From assembly GCF_938029485.1 (NCBI RefSeq), contig NZ_CALHGC010000068.1, positions 1-16,194 of the forward strand: a stretch of DNA of 16,194 bases. Reading direction: 5' to 3'. A program made the position numbers and the translations under genes. The notes under the pieces were generated by a model that had not been told where the DNA came from, searched no databases, and saw only the letters and a list, made by a program, of their open reading frames with translations. Shown here in pieces: positions 15,110 to 16,194 of the stretch. Every line of letters begins with the position of its first letter. Positions within the stretch are counted from its first letter, which is position 1. Source of the DNA: an uncultured Treponema sp. GTDB taxonomy: Bacteria > Spirochaetota > Spirochaetia > Treponematales > Treponemataceae.

Positions 15110-15189
15110 TACATCCCAGCCGCCTTCACTAATGCCATCAACGAAACAAGCAATGCTATAACAGAAATCCATAATGTTAATTTTTGCAT
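15109..15189 (-). CDS. 26-residue hydrophobic membrane peptide
   Basis: ATG at 15189-15187 opens a 26-codon ORF that starts MQKLTLWISVIALLVSLMAL, has a single transmembrane-length hydrophobic run and a short basic end. Its TAA shares a base with the ATG of the helix-turn-helix gene. There is no good ribosome binding site before it, so confidence is moderate. The hydrophobic pattern and the exact stop/start junction are the evidence; no function is known. Confidence 0.5.
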   Translation of the reverse strand: MQKLTLWISVIALLVSLMALVKAAGM

Positions 15190-15212
15190 AGCTTTTGCGA
15201 ATATGATATATT
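15184..15212 (+). promoter_or_regulatory. Weak candidate promoter on the opposite (plus) strand
   Basis: TTGCAT (15184-15189), a 17-base spacer and TATATT (15207-15212) with an extended TG at 15204-15205 form a weak sigma70-type promoter pointing right. It would produce a transcript antisense to the 25-residue peptide gene, ending at the bidirectional terminator at 15424-15458. The -35 match is poor. A TATAAT on the minus strand (15215-15210) overlaps it but has no -35 partner. Confidence 0.25.
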
Positions 15213-15221
15213 ATAAATGAA

Positions 15222-15256
15222 CCACCCAGAGGGTGGAGGGTGGGTGTTCCACCCTC
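15222..15256. repeat. Mutually exclusive hairpins in G/C-rich repeat
   Basis: CCACCC (15222-15227) can pair with GGGTGG (15231-15236). The overlapping GAGGGTGG (15229-15236) can instead pair with CCACCCTC (15249-15256) across a 12-base loop. Both stems use the same bases, so only one can form. The minus-strand RNA continues into a modestly U-rich TTCATTTATAA, so an attenuator or weak terminator between the two tiny peptides is possible. Confidence 0.6.
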
Positions 15257-15261
15257 TTCGG

Positions 15262-15339
15262 TCATTGAGCCTTGTAAAGTAATATAATCGCTGTTATCAA
15301 ATTGATTATTGCTGTTACAAGGCTTATTTTATTATTCAT
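15262..15339 (-). CDS. 25-residue hydrophobic membrane peptide under a strong promoter
   Basis: ATG at 15339-15337 opens a 25-codon ORF starting MNNKISLVTAIINLITAIIL and ending LYKAQ, with one transmembrane-length segment. It is the first sizeable ORF after the promoter at 15369-15397. The strong AAAGGAGGTGAG lies too far (13 bases) from this ATG but is ideally placed for a three-codon mini-ORF (ATG CGG ATA TGA at 15347-15336), whose stop overlaps this ATG as ATGA. Translation therefore may reach it by re-initiation. Its stop at 15264-15262 again forms ATGA with a downstream in-frame ATG. I do not recognise a family; single-helix phage peptides and type I toxins share this general look. Confidence 0.6.
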   Translation of the reverse strand: MNNKISLVTAIINLITAIILLYKAQ

Positions 15340-15347
15340 ATCCGCAT
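15336..15347 (-). other. Three-codon leader ORF (Met-Arg-Ile-stop)
   Basis: ATG CGG ATA TGA sits 5 bases after the GGAGG of the strongest ribosome binding site nearby, and its TGA overlaps the ATG of the 25-residue peptide gene. It is either a true mini-ORF driving re-initiation, or the ribosome uses the second ATG directly despite the long spacing. Confidence 0.45.
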
Positions 15348-15368
15348 TCTCACCTCCTTTCTGTATTT

Positions 15369-15397
15369 ATCATACATCTTTTCTTATGTATTGTCAA
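15369..15397 (-). promoter_or_regulatory. Near-consensus sigma70/sigmaA promoter with A-tract UP element
   Basis: On the minus strand: TTGACA at 15397-15392, 17-base spacer, TATGAT at 15374-15369. Upstream, 15417-15401 is almost pure A with one TA break, positioned as an UP element. The start point should be near 15362, just before the AAAGGAGG. It would transcribe the tiny peptides, helix-turn-helix gene and possibly the packaging and structural genes. Confidence 0.85.
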
Positions 15398-15423
15398 GCG
15401 TTTTTATATTTTTTTTTACAAAC

Positions 15424-15458
15424 AAAAAGCACGCGCCAATCCCTGACGTGTGCTTTTT
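15424..15458. terminator. Bidirectional intrinsic terminator
   Basis: AAAAAGCACGCG (15424-15435) pairs with CGTGTGCTTTTT (15447-15458) over 12 bp with one G-T pair and an 11-base loop. T-runs on both strands make it work either way. On the minus strand it ends the regulator transcript just before the next promoter; on the plus strand it would end any antisense RNA. Confidence 0.85.
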
Positions 15459-15507
15459 GCGGAAAGGAGGTTCATCCTTAAATTTCCCTTTACCATAATA
15501 ACACGTC

Positions 15508-15936
15508 TTATAGTGAATTATAATGAATTTTAGTGAACTCTTTTTCTAAAATTTGCAAAGATCTTCCGTGCAGCTTATAAACCCACCTGATCGTGTAATT
15601 CATATCCACTGCTATCTGCTCCCACGACTGAATCAAAATGTAGTACCTGTACAATACACATCTGCCGCTCTCATCGTCTACCTTGTCAATCAATGCTTTA
15701 GCCTGATCTCGTTTATCGATCAACTCGTCCCATGCGGCATTTACTTTTTCAATTTGTGAATCCAGTTTATCGACAATCTCATCAAGAGTAACTAAGTGAT
15801 TCGACTGTATCTTGTCACCAAGCTTCGGACTTGAGATATTATACGCTCTGCGCCTCAAGTCTTCCAATTCCTGCTCGTATGCACGCAGCAAGCTGTCTTG
15901 TTCCCTGACCGACCTCAAAAACTCTTTAACCGTCAT
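15508..15936 (-). CDS. ArpU/DUF1492-like phage late transcription regulator
   Basis: The protein has 142 residues. The N-terminal two thirds is a charged helical coiled coil (LRSVREQDSLLRAYEQELEDLRRRAYNI, VDKLDSQIEKVNAAWDELIDKRDQAKALI). Residues ~91-134 (GRCVLYRYYILIQSWEQIAVDMNYTIRWVYKLHGRSLQILE) are a sigma-region-4-like helix-turn-helix, the hallmark of this family. By family knowledge such proteins activate late gene transcription and sit between replication and packaging modules, as here. The ATG has AGGAGG with a 4-base spacer and overlaps the end of the DUF3789-like gene by 11 bases. Its last codons contain three phased TTCAYTA repeats, and a terminator follows. Confidence 0.85.
   Translation of the reverse strand: MTVKEFLRSVREQDSLLRAYEQELEDLRRRAYNISSPKLGDKIQSNHLVTLDEIVDKLDSQIEKVNAAWDELIDKRDQAKALIDKVDDESGRCVLYRYYILIQSWEQIAVDMNYTIRWVYKLHGRSLQILEKEFTKIHYNSL
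15511..15537. repeat. Three helically phased heptamer repeats at the 3' end of the regulator gene
   Basis: On the plus strand TAGTGAA (15511-15517), TAATGAA (15521-15527) and TAGTGAA (15531-15537) are spaced exactly 10 bp apart; on the minus strand they read TTCACTA/TTCATTA. The 10-bp period would put all three on the same DNA face. They span the last codons and stop of the regulator gene. Confidence 0.85.
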
Positions 15937-16033
15937 TTTTCCTCCTGCCTGCCGCGGCGCACAACGCTACTGTTACGACACCGACGATAGAACCAATCCA
16001 AGCACCAATTACGAAAATCAAAATCTCTGTCAT
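15926..16033 (-). CDS. DUF3789-like small membrane protein
   Basis: This ORF has 35 codons. The ATG at 16033-16031 is preceded by AGGAGG with a 5-base spacer and overlaps the helicase stop by ATGA. The protein starts MTEILIFVIGAWIGSIVGVV, forming one transmembrane helix with Gly spacing, then a short basic tail containing AGRRKNDG. Length and pattern fit the DUF3789 family of tiny phage membrane proteins, whose function is unknown. Its 3' end overlaps the regulator gene by 11 bases, so the two are probably co-translated. Confidence 0.72.
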   Translation of the reverse strand: MTEILIFVIGAWIGSIVGVVTVALCAAAGRRKNDG

Positions 16034-16194
16034 TGTTGCCTCCTATACTTATCTACTCTGGCTTTCAAGCTATCCATTACGTACTGCTGCGCCGCATCTT
16101 TCATGAGTAACGCCCTAGCCAAATCCTCATCACGAGTACCCTCACAGATCAACTGATGAACAATGACTCTATTTTTTTGACCTTGCCTATGTAA
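16030..16194 (-). CDS. SNF2-type helicase, C-terminal fragment (runs off right end)
   Basis: An open frame of 54 codons from the window edge to a TGA at 16032-16030 begins LHRQGQKNRVIVHQLICEGT. HRQGQ followed by a VIVHxLIxxGTxDE strand-turn is motif VI and the end of the RecA-like domain 2 of SNF2-family helicases. The rest (LARALLMKDAAQQYVMDSLKARV) is the usual C-terminal helix. Phage members sit at the end of the replication module, often next to a VRR-NUC nuclease that would lie outside the window. The stop overlaps the next ATG by 4 bases. Confidence 0.85.
   Translation of the reverse strand, partial: LHRQGQKNRVIVHQLICEGTRDEDLARALLMKDAAQQYVMDSLKARVDKYRRQQ

Noticed and set aside
15110..15265. 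N-terminal extension of the helix-turn-helix gene up to the ATG at 15265
   Set aside because: The frame is open and coupled by ATGA to the 25-residue peptide, but the extra 52 residues run through the hairpin repeat and overlap a hydrophobic ORF in another frame. The inner ATG at 15109 gives the usual family length. Kept as an alternative only.
15455..15480. Resemblance of the minus strand here to the 3' end of 16S rRNA (GGAT..ACCTCCTTTC)
   Set aside because: The match is short and comes from complementarity to a Shine-Dalgarno sequence; no rRNA gene or attachment site is supported.
1..16194. A domesticated gene transfer agent rather than a phage
   Set aside because: Tail synteny with RcGTA is clear, but the HNH/TerS packaging genes, ArpU-like regulator and SNF2 helicase are phage-type, and all structural genes look intact. 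Nothing here indicates random packaging.
1..16194. CRISPR arrays, tRNA or rRNA genes, insertion sequences, integrase or attachment sites, and lysis genes
   Set aside because: I looked for spaced repeats, cloverleaf-like segments, transposase ORFs and holin/endolysin patterns and saw none in this window.

Overview
This window is the late structural region of a siphophage prophage or phage, with every gene on the minus strand, so transcription runs from right (16194) to left (1). Gene content, the dense AGGAGG-type ribosome binding sites, ATGA stop/start overlaps and a moderate G+C content (judged by eye) point to a low-to-mid GC Bacillota host. The tail-hub start and the small regulatory genes resemble prophages I associate with Negativicutes (Megasphaera, Dialister or Selenomonas relatives), but that host guess is inference.

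Layout in transcription order. (1) Right end, 15.5-16.2 kb: the C-terminus of a SNF2-type helicase (end of the replication module), a 35-residue DUF3789-like membrane peptide and an ArpU/DUF1492-like late regulator. The 3' end of the regulator gene carries three helically phased heptamer repeats. (2) 14.9-15.5 kb: a bidirectional terminator, a near-consensus promoter with an A-tract UP element, two tiny membrane peptides (25 and 26 residues), interlocking hairpins and a small HTH protein. (3) 11.8-14.8 kb: HNH endonuclease, a 160-base gap that is a candidate cos region, P27-type small terminase, large terminase and a 56-residue two-helix membrane protein. (4) 8.8-11.8 kb: HK97-type portal, prohead protease and major capsid protein, with a terminator-like hairpin directly before the capsid gene. 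(5) 6.5-8.8 kb: connector, a small acidic/basic protein, head-tail joining protein, HK97 gp10-like protein, DUF3168 tail terminator and TP901-1-type major tail protein. (6) 5.9-6.5 kb: two tail assembly chaperone ORFs arranged for a -1 ribosomal frameshift. (7) 1-5.9 kb: a tape measure protein with an embedded NlpC/P60-like hydrolase, then DUF2460, DUF2163, NlpC/P60 and the start of the tail hub.

The genes form one head-to-tail morphogenesis cassette: package DNA (TerS/TerL/HNH), build the head (portal, protease, capsid), close and connect it (connector to gp10), then build the tail (terminator, tube, chaperones, tape measure, baseplate). The last four genes follow the same order as the distal tail genes of the Rhodobacter gene transfer agent (g12-g15). 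No integrase, lysis genes, attachment site, tRNA, rRNA, insertion sequence or CRISPR array is visible here.

The parts most worth a second look are the frameshift at the chaperone pair, the compact regulatory block at 15.18-15.54 kb (strong promoter, tiny hydrophobic peptides, possible antisense promoter, alternative hairpins, a Shine-Dalgarno mirror, phased repeats) and the hairpin before the capsid gene.
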